A DNA stretch of 64,000 bases from Silvimonas amylolytica. GTDB taxonomy: Bacteria > Pseudomonadota > Gammaproteobacteria > Burkholderiales > Chitinibacteraceae. Within the stretch, counting starts at the first letter, position 1. Each line of letters opens with the position of its first letter. Below, one piece after another: positions 17,845-28,440 of this stretch. The position numbers and the translations under genes are program-made. The notes under the pieces are model-generated. The model did no database searches. It saw nothing but the letters and a program-made list of their open reading frames with translations, and was not told where the DNA came from. The DNA lies in contig NZ_BMLY01000006.1 in the NCBI RefSeq assembly GCF_014645555.1, positions 239,925 to 303,924 on the forward strand, in the 5' to 3' direction.

Positions 17845-20800
17845 TTATGGCTTGACCAGTTCTGCCAGCAACTCTTTCACTCGCACTGCGCGCAGCGGCG
17901 CTTCTGGCCAGTTGCCTTCCAGCCTCAACCGGTCCTGACCAGCCAGGCGATAGTTTTTCTTGCTCTGGATCAGCGTGATGATCTTCATGGGATCAACCTG
18001 GGTGTTCTTGGCAAAGCTGATCACAATGGCGCTATCGGCCGCGTCGATCTTGGTAATGCCGATCGGTTTGGCCAGCATGCGCAGTTTATGGCAGTCCAGC
18101 AGCACCTTGGCGGCGTCGGGCAACAGGCCAAAACGGTCGATCAACTCTTGCAGCAGATCATCCAGCTCATCGGTGGTTTCGCAGTTGGCCAGTCGCTTGT
18201 AAAGGCTCAGGCGCTCGTGCACATCCGGGCAATAGTCGTTGGGCAACAGCGCGGGTGCGTGCAGATTGATCTCGGTGGTGACCCCCAGCGGTTGGGACAA
18301 ATCAGGCTCGACGCCTTTCTTGAGTGCCTTGACCGCTTCGTTGAGCATTTGCGAGTAAAGCGAGAAACCGATCTCTTGCATCTCACCGGATTGAGAGTCT
18401 CCAAGTACTTCGCCTGCGCCGCGGATTTCCAGATCATGCATGGCCAGGAAGAAACCTGAGCCGAGTTCTTCCATCATCTGGATCGCTTCCAGCCGTTTTT
18501 TGGCCGACGGTGTCATGCCTTCCATGTCGGGCACCAGCAGATAAGCATAGGCCTGGTGATGGCTACGGCCTACGCGGCCACGCATCTGGTGCAATTGCGC
18601 CAGACCGAACTTGTCGGCGCGATTCATGATGATGGTGTTGGCATTGGGAATGTCGATGCCGGTTTCGATGATGGTCGTACACAGCAGCACGTTGAAACGC
18701 TGTGCGTAGAAATCACGCATGACGTGTTCCAGATCGCGCTCACGCATCTGGCCATGAGCGACCCCGATGCGGGCTTCTGGTAGCAGCGCGGCCAGTTTTT
18801 GCTGCATGTTCTCGATGGTTTCGACTTCGTTGTGCAGGAAAAACACTTGGCCGCCACGCTTGAGTTCGCGTAGCACCGCTTCACGAATTACGCCTTCACT
18901 GAACTTGGCGACAAAGGTTTTGACCGCAAGACGGCGTGAGGGCGCAGTGGCAATGACAGAGAAGTCACGCAAGCCTTCAAGACTCATCGCCAAAGTACGC
19001 GGGATGGGGGTTGCGGTCAGAGTCAGCACGTCCACGTTGGCGCGCAGTGCCTTGAGTTGTTCTTTCTGGCGCACACCAAAGCGGTGTTCCTCATCGATGA
19101 TCACGAGGCCCAGTCGAGAGAACACGACATCGGGCTGCACCAGTTTGTGGGTGCCGATGACAATATCCACTTGACCATCAGCCAGGCCTTTCATGGCTGC
19201 GGCGACTTCCTTGGTTGACCGGAAGCGGGACAGTTCAACAATCTTCACCGGCCAGTCTGCAAAGCGGTCTGAGAAAGTCTGGAAATGCTGCTCGGCCAAA
19301 AGCGTGGTGGGTACCAGCACTGCCACCTGTTTGCCGCCCGCAACCGCAGCAAAGGCGGCGCGCAGTGCGACTTCGGTCTTGCCAAAGCCCACGTCGCCGC
19401 ACACCAGGCGGTCCATTGGCCGACCAAGGCGCATATCGATCAGCACCGCTTCAATGGCCGCTTCCTGGTCAGCGGTTTCGTCAAAGCCAAACCCTTCGGC
19501 AAAGGCTTCGTAATCCTTGTATGACCAGTCAAACGCGTGCCCTTCACGGGCGGCGCGGCGGGCGTAAAGGTTAAGGAGTTCAGCAGCGGTGTCACGCACT
19601 TGTTCCGCCGCCCGGCGTTTGGCTTTGTCCCAGGCGCCGGAGCCCAGCTTGTGCAGCGGCGCAGCATCGGGGGAGCCGCCAGAATAGCGGCTGATCACAT
19701 GCAGTTGAGAGACAGGCACGTAGAGCTTGTCGCTGCCCGCGTATTCAATCAGCAACAGTTCGGTTTCACCTTCACCCAGATCCATTGAGATCAAACCCTG
19801 GTACAAGCCAATGCCATGGGCTTCGTGGACCACCGGGTCGCCGATTTTCAGTTCGGACAGATCGCGCAGCATGGTGTCGGTGTTGCTGCGCTTTTGTTGT
19901 TTCTTGCCGCGAGCCTGTGCCACTGAAGCGTACAGGTTGCCTTCGGTAATGACCGCCAGCTTTTCTTGTGGCAATACAAAACCGCGATACAAGGCCGCCG
20001 GCGCGAGCGTCACGCGCTCCTTGCCATCGATAAAGCCTTGCCAGCTCTCTGCTTGTGCAGGTTTGAGGCCGTATTCGGCAAAGTACTGCGCCATGGTCTC
20101 ACGACGACCCAGACTCTCGGCGCAGATCAGTACACGGCCCTTGAAGCTATCCAGGAACGAGGTCAGCTTGGCCAGCGGGTTGTCTGCGCGGCGATCGACA
20201 TCCAGCGCGGGCAGTGACTCTGCAATGTTTTCTTCAACGGCGCCGCTGAACTCCAGTCGTGGCCAGTTCTTGCAGGTGCCGAAAAAGGTGTCGGGGATCA
20301 GGTACAAGTCACCCGGTTTCAGAATGGGGCGATCTTTCTCGCCAGACAGATTGCGATACCGGTCTTGCGTATCCGCCCAGAAACGTTGGGCGGCCTCATG
20401 CAGATTGCCACGCAGCACCAGGAGCGCGCTGGTCGGCAGATAGTCAAACAGGGTGGCCGTGTGTTCAAAGAACAGCGGCAGATAGTATTCGATGCCCGCA
20501 GGGGTGGCGCCGCTGGAAATATCCTTGTACAGACGTGACTTGGACGGATCGCCCTCGAACACCTCGCGAAACCGCTGGCGAAAACGCGTGCGGCCGCCGT
20601 CGTCAATCGGAAACTCACGTGCTGGCAGCAAGCGTACTTCGGGCACCGGGTACAAACTGCGCTGTGTATCGACATCGAAAGTGCGGATGGTTTCGATCTC
20701 GTCATCAAACAAGTCGATGCGATACGGCAGGGGCGAACCCATCGGGTAGAGGTCAATCAACCCGCCACGAATCGAAAACTCACCAGGGCTATAGACCTGC

Positions 20801-21249
20801 GTGACGTGGCTGTAGCCTGCAAAGGCCAGATCGGCACGCATTTTTTCAGCGTCGAACTTCTGACCCTTCTTGATAAAGAATGTGTGCCCGGCCAGGTACT
20901 CTACCGGCGCCAGTCGCCCCATGGCGGTTTGTACCGGCACAATGACCACGTCTGCCTTGCCCTCACGGATCATCCACAGCGTTGCCAGCCGTTCAGAGAT
21001 CAAATCCTGGTGTGGCGAGAAATGATCGTAGGGCAGCGTTTCCCAATCCGGCAGCATGACCACGTTTTTTTCAGGCAAGAGCCAGGCCAGTTCTTCTTTC
21101 AGGCGCGTCGCTTCATGGGCGGCGTCAGTCAGCACCACCAATGGACGGGCGCGGTCTGCGTAGCGCGCCAGCAAAAGGCTGTCGGCAGAACCGGGCGGAA
21201 GGGCAAGTTGCAGGCGGTCGCCTGCGCGGGGAAGAGCGGGAGCGGACAC
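17845..21249 (-). CDS. mfd: Transcription-repair coupling factor
   Basis: Mfd finds RNA polymerase stalled at DNA damage, pushes it off and recruits UvrA. The 1134-residue protein has all domains in order: the UvrB-like N-terminal part (residues 1-~450), the RNA-polymerase interaction domain at about 470-530 ([16 protein letters not shown]), the RecG-like motor with Walker A at about 616 ([14 protein letters not shown]), the DEEH box near 718, motif VI ([18 protein letters not shown]) and the C-terminal TRCF domain after about 990. It starts at a GTG at 21249. It is single-copy and monocistronic, ending at the shared terminator. Confidence 0.97.
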   Translation of the reverse strand: MSAPALPRAGDRLQLALPPGSADSLLLARYADRARPLVVLTDAAHEATRLKEELAWLLPEKNVVMLPDWETLPYDHFSPHQDLISERLATLWMIREGKADVVIVPVQTAMGRLAPVEYLAGHTFFIKKGQKFDAEKMRADLAFAGYSHVTQVYSPGEFSIRGGLIDLYPMGSPLPYRIDLFDDEIETIRTFDVDTQRSLYPVPEVRLLPAREFPIDDGGRTRFRQRFREVFEGDPSKSRLYKDISSGATPAGIEYYLPLFFEHTATLFDYLPTSALLVLRGNLHEAAQRFWADTQDRYRNLSGEKDRPILKPGDLYLIPDTFFGTCKNWPRLEFSGAVEENIAESLPALDVDRRADNPLAKLTSFLDSFKGRVLICAESLGRRETMAQYFAEYGLKPAQAESWQGFIDGKERVTLAPAALYRGFVLPQEKLAVITEGNLYASVAQARGKKQQKRSNTDTMLRDLSELKIGDPVVHEAHGIGLYQGLISMDLGEGETELLLIEYAGSDKLYVPVSQLHVISRYSGGSPDAAPLHKLGSGAWDKAKRRAAEQVRDTAAELLNLYARRAAREGHAFDWSYKDYEAFAEGFGFDETADQEAAIEAVLIDMRLGRPMDRLVCGDVGFGKTEVALRAAFAAVAGGKQVAVLVPTTLLAEQHFQTFSDRFADWPVKIVELSRFRSTKEVAAAMKGLADGQVDIVIGTHKLVQPDVVFSRLGLVIIDEEHRFGVRQKEQLKALRANVDVLTLTATPIPRTLAMSLEGLRDFSVIATAPSRRLAVKTFVAKFSEGVIREAVLRELKRGGQVFFLHNEVETIENMQQKLAALLPEARIGVAHGQMRERDLEHVMRDFYAQRFNVLLCTTIIETGIDIPNANTIIMNRADKFGLAQLHQMRGRVGRSHHQAYAYLLVPDMEGMTPSAKKRLEAIQMMEELGSGFFLAMHDLEIRGAGEVLGDSQSGEMQEIGFSLYSQMLNEAVKALKKGVEPDLSQPLGVTTEINLHAPALLPNDYCPDVHERLSLYKRLANCETTDELDDLLQELIDRFGLLPDAAKVLLDCHKLRMLAKPIGITKIDAADSAIVISFAKNTQVDPMKIITLIQSKKNYRLAGQDRLRLEGNWPEAPLRAVRVKELLAELVKP

Positions 21250-21392
21250 GGGGCGGGTACTTGGCGGGCGGCAAAGACGCCATTATACGTATGAGCGCAA
21301 CGTGGGGCGAGGCATGTGCGATGGCAGCCTGCCGGACGCCTGCGGGCCAATGCTGTAAACTCATGCGTTCGCCAAGTTTTCGCCAGGTCATC

Positions 21393-22136
21393 ATGGATCA
21401 CAAAGTCATACACGGTTTTCATGCCGTTACTTCGCGCCTGAAGCGCTTCCCGGATAGCGTGCTGGAGCTGTACCTGAACGCGGGCCGCATGGATCAGCGC
21501 TCCAAAGACCTGGCTCGTCTGGCCGAAGGTCAGGGCTGCAAAGTGCATCTGGTTGATGCCAAACGGCTGGATGGCTTGACCAACGGGGGGCGCCATCAGG
21601 GCGTGGCCGCGCTGATCGACGCGGGCAAGTCGTACATCACGGTAGATGATGTACTGGACGATCTTGATGAGCCACCGTTCCTGTTGATTCTTGATGGCAT
21701 CACTGATCCGCATAACCTGGGTGCGTGCCTGCGGGTGGCAGATGCCATGGGCGTACACGCTGTGATTGCACCCAAAGACAAGTCTGTGGGTCTGACTGCG
21801 ACGGTATCCAAGGTGGCATGCGGTGCTGCAGAGGTGATCCCGTACGTGATGGTCACCAACCTGGCGCGTACGTTGCGTGAACTTCAAGAGCGTGAAATCT
21901 GGATTGCCGGTACGGCAGGTGAGGCGGATACCGATCTGCACCACTTCAATCACACAGGCCCATTGGCGTGGGTGATGGGTAACGAAGGCGACGGCATGCG
22001 CCGGCTGACGCGCGAACATTGTGATGTACTGGTCTCGATCCCGATGTTCGGCTCAGTGGAAAGCCTGAATGTCTCTGTGGCAAGCGGTATTGTGCTGGCC
22101 GAGACGCGTCGTCAGCGAGTGATGGCGGCAAAGTAA
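21393..22136 (+). CDS. rlmB: 23S rRNA (guanosine(2251)-2'-O)-methyltransferase
   Basis: RlmB is a SPOUT methyltransferase that modifies G2251 in the P-loop of 23S rRNA. The 247-residue length matches the family. The N-terminal substrate-binding domain starts [13 protein letters not shown], and the knot motifs are [30 protein letters not shown] and [19 protein letters not shown]. The ATG at 21393 gives the conserved [12 protein letters not shown] start, although the frame is open further upstream and overlaps the mfd start region. It is divergent from mfd and followed by an intrinsic terminator. Confidence 0.95.
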   Translation: MDHKVIHGFHAVTSRLKRFPDSVLELYLNAGRMDQRSKDLARLAEGQGCKVHLVDAKRLDGLTNGGRHQGVAALIDAGKSYITVDDVLDDLDEPPFLLILDGITDPHNLGACLRVADAMGVHAVIAPKDKSVGLTATVSKVACGAAEVIPYVMVTNLARTLRELQEREIWIAGTAGEADTDLHHFNHTGPLAWVMGNEGDGMRRLTREHCDVLVSIPMFGSVESLNVSVASGIVLAETRRQRVMAAK

Positions 22137-22177
22137 ACCGCCTGCTGAATCGCTGAATCCGGCATTCAAGCACAATA

Positions 22178-22207
22178 AAAAAGGACGGTTTCCCCGTCCT
22201 TTTTTTG
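22178..22207. terminator. Intrinsic terminator after rlmB and mltB
   Basis: The arms AGGACGG and CCGTCCT close a TTTC loop, with AT-rich tracts of six to seven As and seven Ts on either side. Both convergent genes can use it. Confidence 0.85.
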
Positions 22208-22224
22208 TTGTTGGCGCTGGCGTA

Positions 22225-23316
22225 TTACTTCCAGCGGCCATCACTCTTGGGCTTGACCGGCTTTTGTTTGGTCGGCTTGGGCGTTGGGGTGGGTGTGTCT
22301 GACGTATCTTGCAGATCAAGCCCACTGTCGTACGCACCTTTGATGGCCTGGGCCAGTTGCAATACCGCAGTGGCGTAGAGTGTGCTGCGGTTGTAGCGCG
22401 TCACGACGTAGAAATTGTTAAAGCCCATGTAGTAACTGGTGGAACCTGGTTCGGTTTCCAGGCTGAACAACACGGCTTGCTGGTTGGGGTCAGTCTCGTC
22501 GAGGGGCTGTACGCCTTTTTGCATCAACTCGGCCACGGTGTAGTGGAGATTGAACTTGTCTGCCAGCAGGTCTTCTTCAGCGCCAGTCACGTTCACCGGG
22601 ACATATGTGTCACCGTTGCGTTGCCAGCCGTGAGCGGCCAGGAAATTGGCCACGCTGGCGATGGCATCATTGGCGGAGCCCCAGATATCGCGATGGTGAT
22701 TGCCATCCCAATCAACGGCGTACTGTCTAAAGCTGGACGGCATGAATTGCGGCATACCCATGGCGCCAGCGTAGGAACCCATAAAAGTCAGCGGGTTTTC
22801 GTTTTCCTCACGTGCCAGCAGCAAGAACTGCGTGAGTTGATCCTTGAAATAGTCTGCACGGCGCGGGTAATCAAACGCGATCGTGGTCAGGGCATCCATC
22901 ACGCGGAATGTCCCGGTATTACGGCCATAGAGCGTTTCTACGCCAAGGATGGACGTAATGACTTCGGGTGGAACGCCGTATTTGTCGCTTACGGCATTCA
23001 GTGTGTCGGCATTGCGACGCATGAAGCGCGCGCCACCTACGATGCGCTGGTTATTCACGAAGTTACCGCGAAACTGATACCAGGGCCGGCTGGTAGAAGG
23101 GCGGTCCAGCACGGTAATGATGCTGGGCTTGGTCACGACCTGGCCAAACAGGGTGGTCAGATTGTCGCGGTCAAAATTCTGGGTGTTCACCAGCGTGTCG
23201 ATATACGCCTGGACCTCTGGCCGCTGCAGCAAGGCATCGTCGGCATGACTGAGGGCAGGAACAAAAAGGGCGGCAAGTGCGGCGCTACACAGCGCGGCGC
23301 GAAGCTTTACGAGCAT
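22225..23316 (-). CDS. mltB: Lytic murein transglycosylase B
   Basis: MltB cleaves the glycan strand of peptidoglycan in the periplasm, forming 1,6-anhydromuramoyl ends. The 363-residue precursor has a signal peptide of about 25 residues ending SHA/DD; there is no lipobox, so this is a soluble rather than lipid-anchored form. The catalytic Glu127 lies in SILGVETLYGRNTG, and AYSGAMGMPQFMPSSF-like block (here YAGAMGMPQFMPSSF) and DIWGSANDAIASVANFL follow. The C-terminal tail is a Pro/Lys/Thr-rich low-complexity stretch, PTPTPKPTKQKP, that may touch the wall or be a linker. Confidence 0.93.
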   Translation of the reverse strand: MLVKLRAALCSAALAALFVPALSHADDALLQRPEVQAYIDTLVNTQNFDRDNLTTLFGQVVTKPSIITVLDRPSTSRPWYQFRGNFVNNQRIVGGARFMRRNADTLNAVSDKYGVPPEVITSILGVETLYGRNTGTFRVMDALTTIAFDYPRRADYFKDQLTQFLLLAREENENPLTFMGSYAGAMGMPQFMPSSFRQYAVDWDGNHHRDIWGSANDAIASVANFLAAHGWQRNGDTYVPVNVTGAEEDLLADKFNLHYTVAELMQKGVQPLDETDPNQQAVLFSLETEPGSTSYYMGFNNFYVVTRYNRSTLYATAVLQLAQAIKGAYDSGLDLQDTSDTPTPTPKPTKQKPVKPKSDGRWK

Positions 23317-23390
23317 GGGTAATCCGGGTCAGGACAGGGCGGGAGCCAGTGTCAGAAGGCAGTCTGGCAACGGCAAGATCACGGCTGGAT

Positions 23391-23927
23391 TCAGGCCGAT
23401 GCCAGAATCCGGTTTTCGTACCTTACCGAATCGAGTTCAAAAAACAAGGTGCCATATTGCTCGAACTGCCGGCTGTTGTAAAAAGCCAGTGCAGCGTGAT
23501 TCTGACTATTGACCGATAACCAGAGCGCGCAATGGCCAGCACGTTCGGTTGCCCGTGTCTCGCAGGCATTGAGCAGAGACTTGCCTATGCCCTGACCCGT
23601 AAAGCGCGGCAAGACGTAGAGCGTGTGCAGTTCAATGTCGGTATGCGGTACTGCGGGCTGAGCAGCATCGAAATCCAGCGCGGCATAGCCCACCAGGTGT
23701 TCTCCCTGACACGCCACCAGGAGGGCGTAACGGGCGTCGTGCATCAAGCGCTCAAAATGATCTTGTGTATACGTGCTGAATACGTAATTGGCCAACGCGG
23801 GGCGGATGCCGACAATGGCATAGGTATTGAGCCACACCGTGATGGCCAGGGCGGCCAGTGTCTGGGCGTCGTCCGGGGTGGCCGGGCGGATAGTGATGGT
23901 GTCAGTGAGTGTGTCTGCAAGCGTCAT
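23391..23927 (-). CDS. GNAT-family N-acetyltransferase
   Basis: This 178-residue protein has the GNAT acetyl-CoA fold: the N-terminal IRPATPDDAQTLAAL, the pyrophosphate loop PRFTGQGIGKSLLNACE near residues 112-126, and the C-terminal NHAALAFYNSRQFEQYGT. Such enzymes acetylate small amines or protein N-termini; the substrate is unknown. Its ATG overlaps the hrcA stop by four bases, so it is co-translated with the heat-shock repressor. No functional tie to HrcA is evident. Confidence 0.8.
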   Translation of the reverse strand: MTLADTLTDTITIRPATPDDAQTLAALAITVWLNTYAIVGIRPALANYVFSTYTQDHFERLMHDARYALLVACQGEHLVGYAALDFDAAQPAVPHTDIELHTLYVLPRFTGQGIGKSLLNACETRATERAGHCALWLSVNSQNHAALAFYNSRQFEQYGTLFFELDSVRYENRILASA

Positions 23928-24934
23928 TGGGATAGCGCACTGGAGAGCAGTTTGGCGGTGACATCAACAATGGGAATAATCCGTTCGTACGCCATACGTG
24001 TAGGCCCGATGACGCCGAGCGTGCCGATGATCTGGCCATTGGCCCGATACGGCGCTGTAATGATCGAGCATTCATCCAGCGGCGCAAGACCAGACTCGCC
24101 ACCGATAAAAATCTGTACGCCGTCAGCGCGGTTGCCGAGTTCCATCAATTGCAACAGGGCAGTTTTGCGTTCAAACAACTCAAACAATTGGCGCAACCGG
24201 CCCATATTGTTGGCCAGATCGTCGCTTTCCAGCAGATTGCGTTCGCCAGAAATCACCAGATCTTCCGCGGTGTGATCCAGTGCGCTCTGGCCAAACAGTA
24301 CGGCACTGTTCAATAGCTCTGCCAGCTGACCTTTGACTGAGCGAACCTCTGTCTCGACAAAAATGCGCAACTCTCGCCAGGTCTTGCCAGCGCAATTGGC
24401 ATTCAGGAAATTGGCCGCTTCGATCAGATCTGCTGTGGGGAAGGCTGTCTGTGTCTGGATGATACGGTTCTGCACATCGCCGTCATCGGTGACCAGAATC
24501 AGTAATACGCGTTTGTCAGACAGCGGCAGAAACTCGATTTGCCTGAGCACTGTATCCTGCCGACGCGGCGATACCACCACACCGGCGAAGTGCGTCAGTT
24601 GCGACAACAGGTTGGAAGCTGCGGTAATGGTGCGCTGCGGACTATCCAGCGGTAGCGAGCCCGGTGTCAGACCGATATTTTCGAGCGACTGCACCGACAT
24701 CAGGCCGTCTACAAAGAAACGATAACCCAACGCCGTAGGTACACGACCGGCCGAAGTGTGCGGGCTGGCCACAAAACCCAGTTGTTCCAGATCGACCATC
24801 ACATTGCGGATGGTGGCCGAACTGATGTCCAGCCCGGAATACTGCGATAGCGCCCGCGAGCCGACGGGTTGTCCATCGGCGATATAGCGTTCGACCAGCG
24901 TTTTCAGAAGGATTTGGGCGCGATCACTGAGCAT
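23924..24934 (-). CDS. hrcA: Heat-inducible transcription repressor HrcA
   Basis: HrcA represses chaperone operons by binding CIRCE palindromes and is kept active by GroEL. The 336-residue protein has an N-terminal winged helix (DRAQILLKTLVERYIADGQPVGSRALSQ) and the family block SSATIRNVMVDLEQLGFVASPHTSAGRVPT, followed by a GAF-like domain ending in YGSALGVIGPTRM-like sequence (here IGTLGVIGPTRMAYERIIP). I looked for a CIRCE element upstream and saw none, so the gene is probably not directly autoregulated. It is divergent from nadK, with a 129-base shared region. Confidence 0.95.
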   Translation of the reverse strand: MLSDRAQILLKTLVERYIADGQPVGSRALSQYSGLDISSATIRNVMVDLEQLGFVASPHTSAGRVPTALGYRFFVDGLMSVQSLENIGLTPGSLPLDSPQRTITAASNLLSQLTHFAGVVVSPRRQDTVLRQIEFLPLSDKRVLLILVTDDGDVQNRIIQTQTAFPTADLIEAANFLNANCAGKTWRELRIFVETEVRSVKGQLAELLNSAVLFGQSALDHTAEDLVISGERNLLESDDLANNMGRLRQLFELFERKTALLQLMELGNRADGVQIFIGGESGLAPLDECSIITAPYRANGQIIGTLGVIGPTRMAYERIIPIVDVTAKLLSSALSQ

Positions 24935-25063
24935 GATCCGATTCTAATGTGGTTTAGGTTTCGGGTTAAAGTCTTGCGGTACGTTGTTGGTAGCGGGAGA
25001 CGCTTGAAGTGCCAAGTGCCGCCCCTTGTGGTTAAATGCAGCCGTATTTGTCTGGATCAAGCC

Positions 25064-25942
25064 ATGCAGAGTCTATTTAAAACCATTGTGCTGGTCGGCC
25101 GTTTCAATACCCCTACGCTGGGCGGGCCGCTGCGCCAGCTTGCAGGTACTTTGCAAGAACTCGGGGCACGCGTGCTGATCGAGGCCGAGGTGGCGGCTGA
25201 GCATGGCATTGAAGACATCCCGGTGGTAGATCGTCTGGCCATCGGCAAGCTGGCTGATCTGGTGATTGTACTGGGCGGCGACGGTACCATGCTGGGCGTG
25301 GCCCGCCTGGTGGCGCCATACCGGATTCCGGTCATTGGTGTGAACCAGGGCCGTCTGGGTTTCATGACCGATATCCCGCTCAAGGACATGGAGCGCACCA
25401 TCAGCGGCATGCTGGCCGGGGCGTTTGTGCCGGAAGAGCGGATTTTGCTGGAAACCACCGTCAAGCGAGATGGCAGCAAAGACACGGTCAATGCGCTGGC
25501 GTTCAACGACGTCGTATTCAGCCGTGGCTCTACCGGGGCCATGATCGAGTTTGAAATCTTCATTGATCGCCAGTTTGTGTACAGCCAGCGCTCGGATGGT
25601 TTGATTGTGTCTACACCGACGGGCTCTACCGCTTACGCGCTGGCTTCGGGTGGCCCGATCCTGCACCCCAGCTTGCCGGCCATTACGCTGGTGCCGATCT
25701 GCCCGCAGTCTCTCTCGAACCGCCCGATCGTGATCAACGATACCAGCGAAGTCGAATTTTTACTGACCCGTAACTCTGACGCGCGCGTGTACTTTGATAA
25801 CCAGTCTGACTGCGAACTGCGTGAGAAAGACCGGGTGATCATCCGCCGCCACCGCAACACGCTGCGTATCTTGCATCCGGTCGGGTACAACTATTACGAC
25901 ATGTTGCGCGACAAACTGCACTGGGGCGAAAAGCTCCTCTAG
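25064..25942 (+). CDS. nadK: NAD kinase
   Basis: NadK phosphorylates NAD to NADP and so sets the NADPH pool. The 292-residue protein has the family length. The GGDGTMLG motif (about residue 70) carries the catalytic Asp, NQGRLGFMTD and SDGLIVSTPTGSTAYALASGGPI are the conserved substrate-binding blocks, and CPQSLSNRPIVI follows. The ATG at 25064 gives the usual MQSLFKTIVLVGR start; the open frame upstream has no family match. It is divergent from hrcA and 17 bases ahead of recN. Confidence 0.95.
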   Translation: MQSLFKTIVLVGRFNTPTLGGPLRQLAGTLQELGARVLIEAEVAAEHGIEDIPVVDRLAIGKLADLVIVLGGDGTMLGVARLVAPYRIPVIGVNQGRLGFMTDIPLKDMERTISGMLAGAFVPEERILLETTVKRDGSKDTVNALAFNDVVFSRGSTGAMIEFEIFIDRQFVYSQRSDGLIVSTPTGSTAYALASGGPILHPSLPAITLVPICPQSLSNRPIVINDTSEVEFLLTRNSDARVYFDNQSDCELREKDRVIIRRHRNTLRILHPVGYNYYDMLRDKLHWGEKLL

Positions 25943-25959
25943 GCTCAATCAGACTGACC

Positions 25960-27618
25960 ATGCTGCTCTCTCTGAACCTCAAGAATTTCGTGATTGTCGA
26001 CAAGCTGGCGCTGGAGTTTGCGTCCGGGCTTTCCGTGTTCACCGGTGAAACCGGCGCAGGCAAGTCGATTGTGATCGACGCACTGGGTCTGCTGCTGGGC
26101 GATCGCGCCGATGCGGGCATGGTGCGCCACGGTACCGACAAGGCTGAACTGGCGGTCGAATTTGACATCAGCAAGCTCGCCGCCGCACGGGCATGGCTGG
26201 CAGAGGCAGAACTGACAGGCGACGATGCTGATGTCGTCAATCTGCGCCGCACGCTCGATAGTCAGGGCAAGAGTAAAGCGTTTATCAATGGCACGGCTGC
26301 CACGCTGGCGCAACTGAAAACCCTCGGCGAAATGCTGGTAGACATTCATGGCCAGCACGCGCATCAATTGCTGCTGCGCCCGGAAACCCAACGCGCCGTG
26401 TTTGATGCCTTTGCAAGTGCTGGTGATATCGCCGCGACGGTTGGCAGTCACTGGCGAGACTGGCAGCGTGCGGAGGAAGAATTCGCCGCCGCCAGCCGCA
26501 ATGCGGCTGCCTTTGAAGCCGAACGCGAACGGCTGCAGTGGCAGATCAATGAAGTCGCCGAGCTGGCGCTGGGCGAGCACGAGTGGGAAGAACTGCAGGG
26601 TGAGCATCGTCGCCTGCAACACGCCGCCAGTTTGATTGATGGCGTGCAAGCCGCGCTGACCGCGCTGACTGACGGGGACGAAAACTGCCAGGGCTGGCTG
26701 GGCAGCGCCACGCGCCAACTACAAGAACTCGCAAGCTATGACGAATTGCTGACCCCCTCTCTGGATTTACTAGCCGGGGTTGAGGCGCAACTGTCTGAAG
26801 CGGTGAGTGAACTGCGCCGTTACGCCGATCACCTGGAGCTGGACCCTCAACGCCTCCAGGAAGTGGAAGTGCGGCTGGATGCCATCTGGCGTACTGCCCG
26901 CAAATATCGCATTGAACCCCCAGATCGCCTGCCGCAAGCCTTGCAAGACTGGAACGCCCAACTTGAAAACCTGGGCGGTGGCGAAGGCATTGCCCGCCTG
27001 CAAAAAGCCGTGGCTACAGCGCGTGCTGCCTATGAAAAAACTGCGGCTCAACTCTCTGCGTTGAGGCAAAAACATGCCGCACCATTTGCCAAAGCCGTGA
27101 CGGCGCAGATGAAGCCGCTGGCGCTGGCAGAAAGTACATTCACCGTCGCGCTCACGGCGGTTCCTGCGGGTGGCCATGGCCAGGAAGATGTCGACTTCCA
27201 GATTGCCCATGGCGAGGCCGAAGCGCGACCCATGGGCAAGATTGTCTCGGGTGGCGAACTCTCGCGCATCAGCCTGGCTATTCAGGTGATCTCAAGCGGT
27301 TTGTCCGGCGTGCCCACACTGGTGTTCGATGAAGTGGACGTTGGTATTGGTGGACGTGTAGCTGAAATTGTCGGACGCATGCTGGCGGATCTGGGCAAGG
27401 CCCATCAGGTGTTGTGCATTACCCATTTGCCCCAGGTTGCGGCCTGCGGTCAGCAACACTTCCAGGTCAGCAAGGACAAAGGCAACGCAGGCATTGTCAG
27501 CCACGTTGCCGCCCTGGATGAGGCTGGGCGCATTGAAGAAATTGCCCGCATGCTGGGCGGCGTTGATATCACGGAAACCACGCGCCGGCACGCGGCCGAG
27601 TTGCTAGGCCATGCTTGA
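25960..27618 (+). CDS. recN: DNA repair protein RecN
   Basis: RecN is an SMC-like ATPase that acts at double-strand breaks, holding DNA ends and sister chromatids together. The 552-residue protein has Walker A at about residues 27-36 (GETGAGKSIVIDA), a long coiled-coil centre interrupted by alanine- and glutamine-rich helices, the ABC signature KIVSGGELSRISLAIQ near 427-441 and Walker B LVFDEVDVGIGG near 455. The length is normal. It follows nadK by 17 bases and its stop overlaps the tadA start by eight bases, so nadK-recN-tadA form a likely operon. I saw no LexA-type box upstream of recN itself. Confidence 0.95.
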   Translation: MLLSLNLKNFVIVDKLALEFASGLSVFTGETGAGKSIVIDALGLLLGDRADAGMVRHGTDKAELAVEFDISKLAAARAWLAEAELTGDDADVVNLRRTLDSQGKSKAFINGTAATLAQLKTLGEMLVDIHGQHAHQLLLRPETQRAVFDAFASAGDIAATVGSHWRDWQRAEEEFAAASRNAAAFEAERERLQWQINEVAELALGEHEWEELQGEHRRLQHAASLIDGVQAALTALTDGDENCQGWLGSATRQLQELASYDELLTPSLDLLAGVEAQLSEAVSELRRYADHLELDPQRLQEVEVRLDAIWRTARKYRIEPPDRLPQALQDWNAQLENLGGGEGIARLQKAVATARAAYEKTAAQLSALRQKHAAPFAKAVTAQMKPLALAESTFTVALTAVPAGGHGQEDVDFQIAHGEAEARPMGKIVSGGELSRISLAIQVISSGLSGVPTLVFDEVDVGIGGRVAEIVGRMLADLGKAHQVLCITHLPQVAACGQQHFQVSKDKGNAGIVSHVAALDEAGRIEEIARMLGGVDITETTRRHAAELLGHA

Positions 27619-28150
27619 CCCCGTAGAACTGACACCCCCGGCCATCATTCACGAATGGACCGAGGCGCAAACCGCCTTTATGCATGCGGCACTGGCGGAG
27701 GCAGCCAAAGCCGAAGCCCTGGGCGAAGTGCCGGTCGGTGCGGTAGTGGTCCATAAAGGCCAGATCATTGGCGCTGGTCACAACCAGCCTATTACGCGGC
27801 ACGATCCGTCCGCCCATGCCGAAATGCTGGCGCTGCGCGCTGCTGCAGAGGCACTGGGCAACTATCGCCTCCCGGGCTGCGAGTTATACGTGACCCTGGA
27901 GCCATGCCTGATGTGTTCTGGCGTCATGATGCACGCCCGCCTGGCGCGGGTCGTGTTTGCGACCAATGATCCTAAAACCGGCTGCGCGGGGAGTGTGATT
28001 AACCCGTTCATGGATCATCGTCTGAATCACCACACCGAAGTATTGGGCGGCTTGCTGGCGCAAGAAGCTGCGGCCCAACTCAAGGCGTTCTTTGCTGAAC
28101 GCCGGCGGCAGCAGAAAGCCGAACGGGACGCACGCGCAGCGTCTCAATAG
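27611..28150 (+). CDS. tadA: tRNA-specific adenosine deaminase
   Basis: TadA converts A34 of tRNA-Arg(ACG) to inosine, an essential wobble modification. The 179-residue protein has the zinc deaminase signature: His and catalytic Glu in HAEMLALRAA near residue 68-70, and the Cys pair in LEPCLMCSGVMMHARL near 97-100. The C-terminal helix is Arg/Gln-rich (RRRQQKAERDARAAS), somewhat longer than in short homologues. Its ATG overlaps the recN stop. Confidence 0.94.
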   Translation: MLDPVELTPPAIIHEWTEAQTAFMHAALAEAAKAEALGEVPVGAVVVHKGQIIGAGHNQPITRHDPSAHAEMLALRAAAEALGNYRLPGCELYVTLEPCLMCSGVMMHARLARVVFATNDPKTGCAGSVINPFMDHRLNHHTEVLGGLLAQEAAAQLKAFFAERRRQQKAERDARAASQ

Positions 28151-28440
28151 CATCTCTTCCCGGATGGATCACGCGCGAAGCACGCCCCCGACGCCGCTGG
28201 TTCACAGGCGCTGACATATCCCATCGTTCATGTTGCCGAAATTGCGCGTCGTACATGACGTCCGCATCTTGCGGGCGGCATGCATGTTAGAGTCGCAAGC
28301 ATGACTGCCGATCAATCGCAGTCGTAAATAAAAGATTGCGAACACGGTGTGCCGTTAAGGGCCGCAGCAGTTGCGCAGCAAAAGACGGGCCGCCGATTGC
28401 ATCGCAATCAGGCAAAAAAATACCCGAATGAGGATGAAGA
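28151..28440. other. Intergenic region upstream of the chitinase gene
   Basis: No gene is supported. A perfect small inverted repeat GATTGC-ATC-GCAATC lies at 28395-28409, and a ribosome site AGGA at 28431-28434 precedes the chitinase ATG. The region should carry the chitinase promoter; I did not find a clear -35/-10 pair. No terminator for tadA was seen. Confidence 0.45.

Noticed and set aside
24935..25063. CIRCE operator upstream of hrcA
   Set aside because: Searched for TTAGCACTC-N9-GAGTGCTAA and found nothing close.
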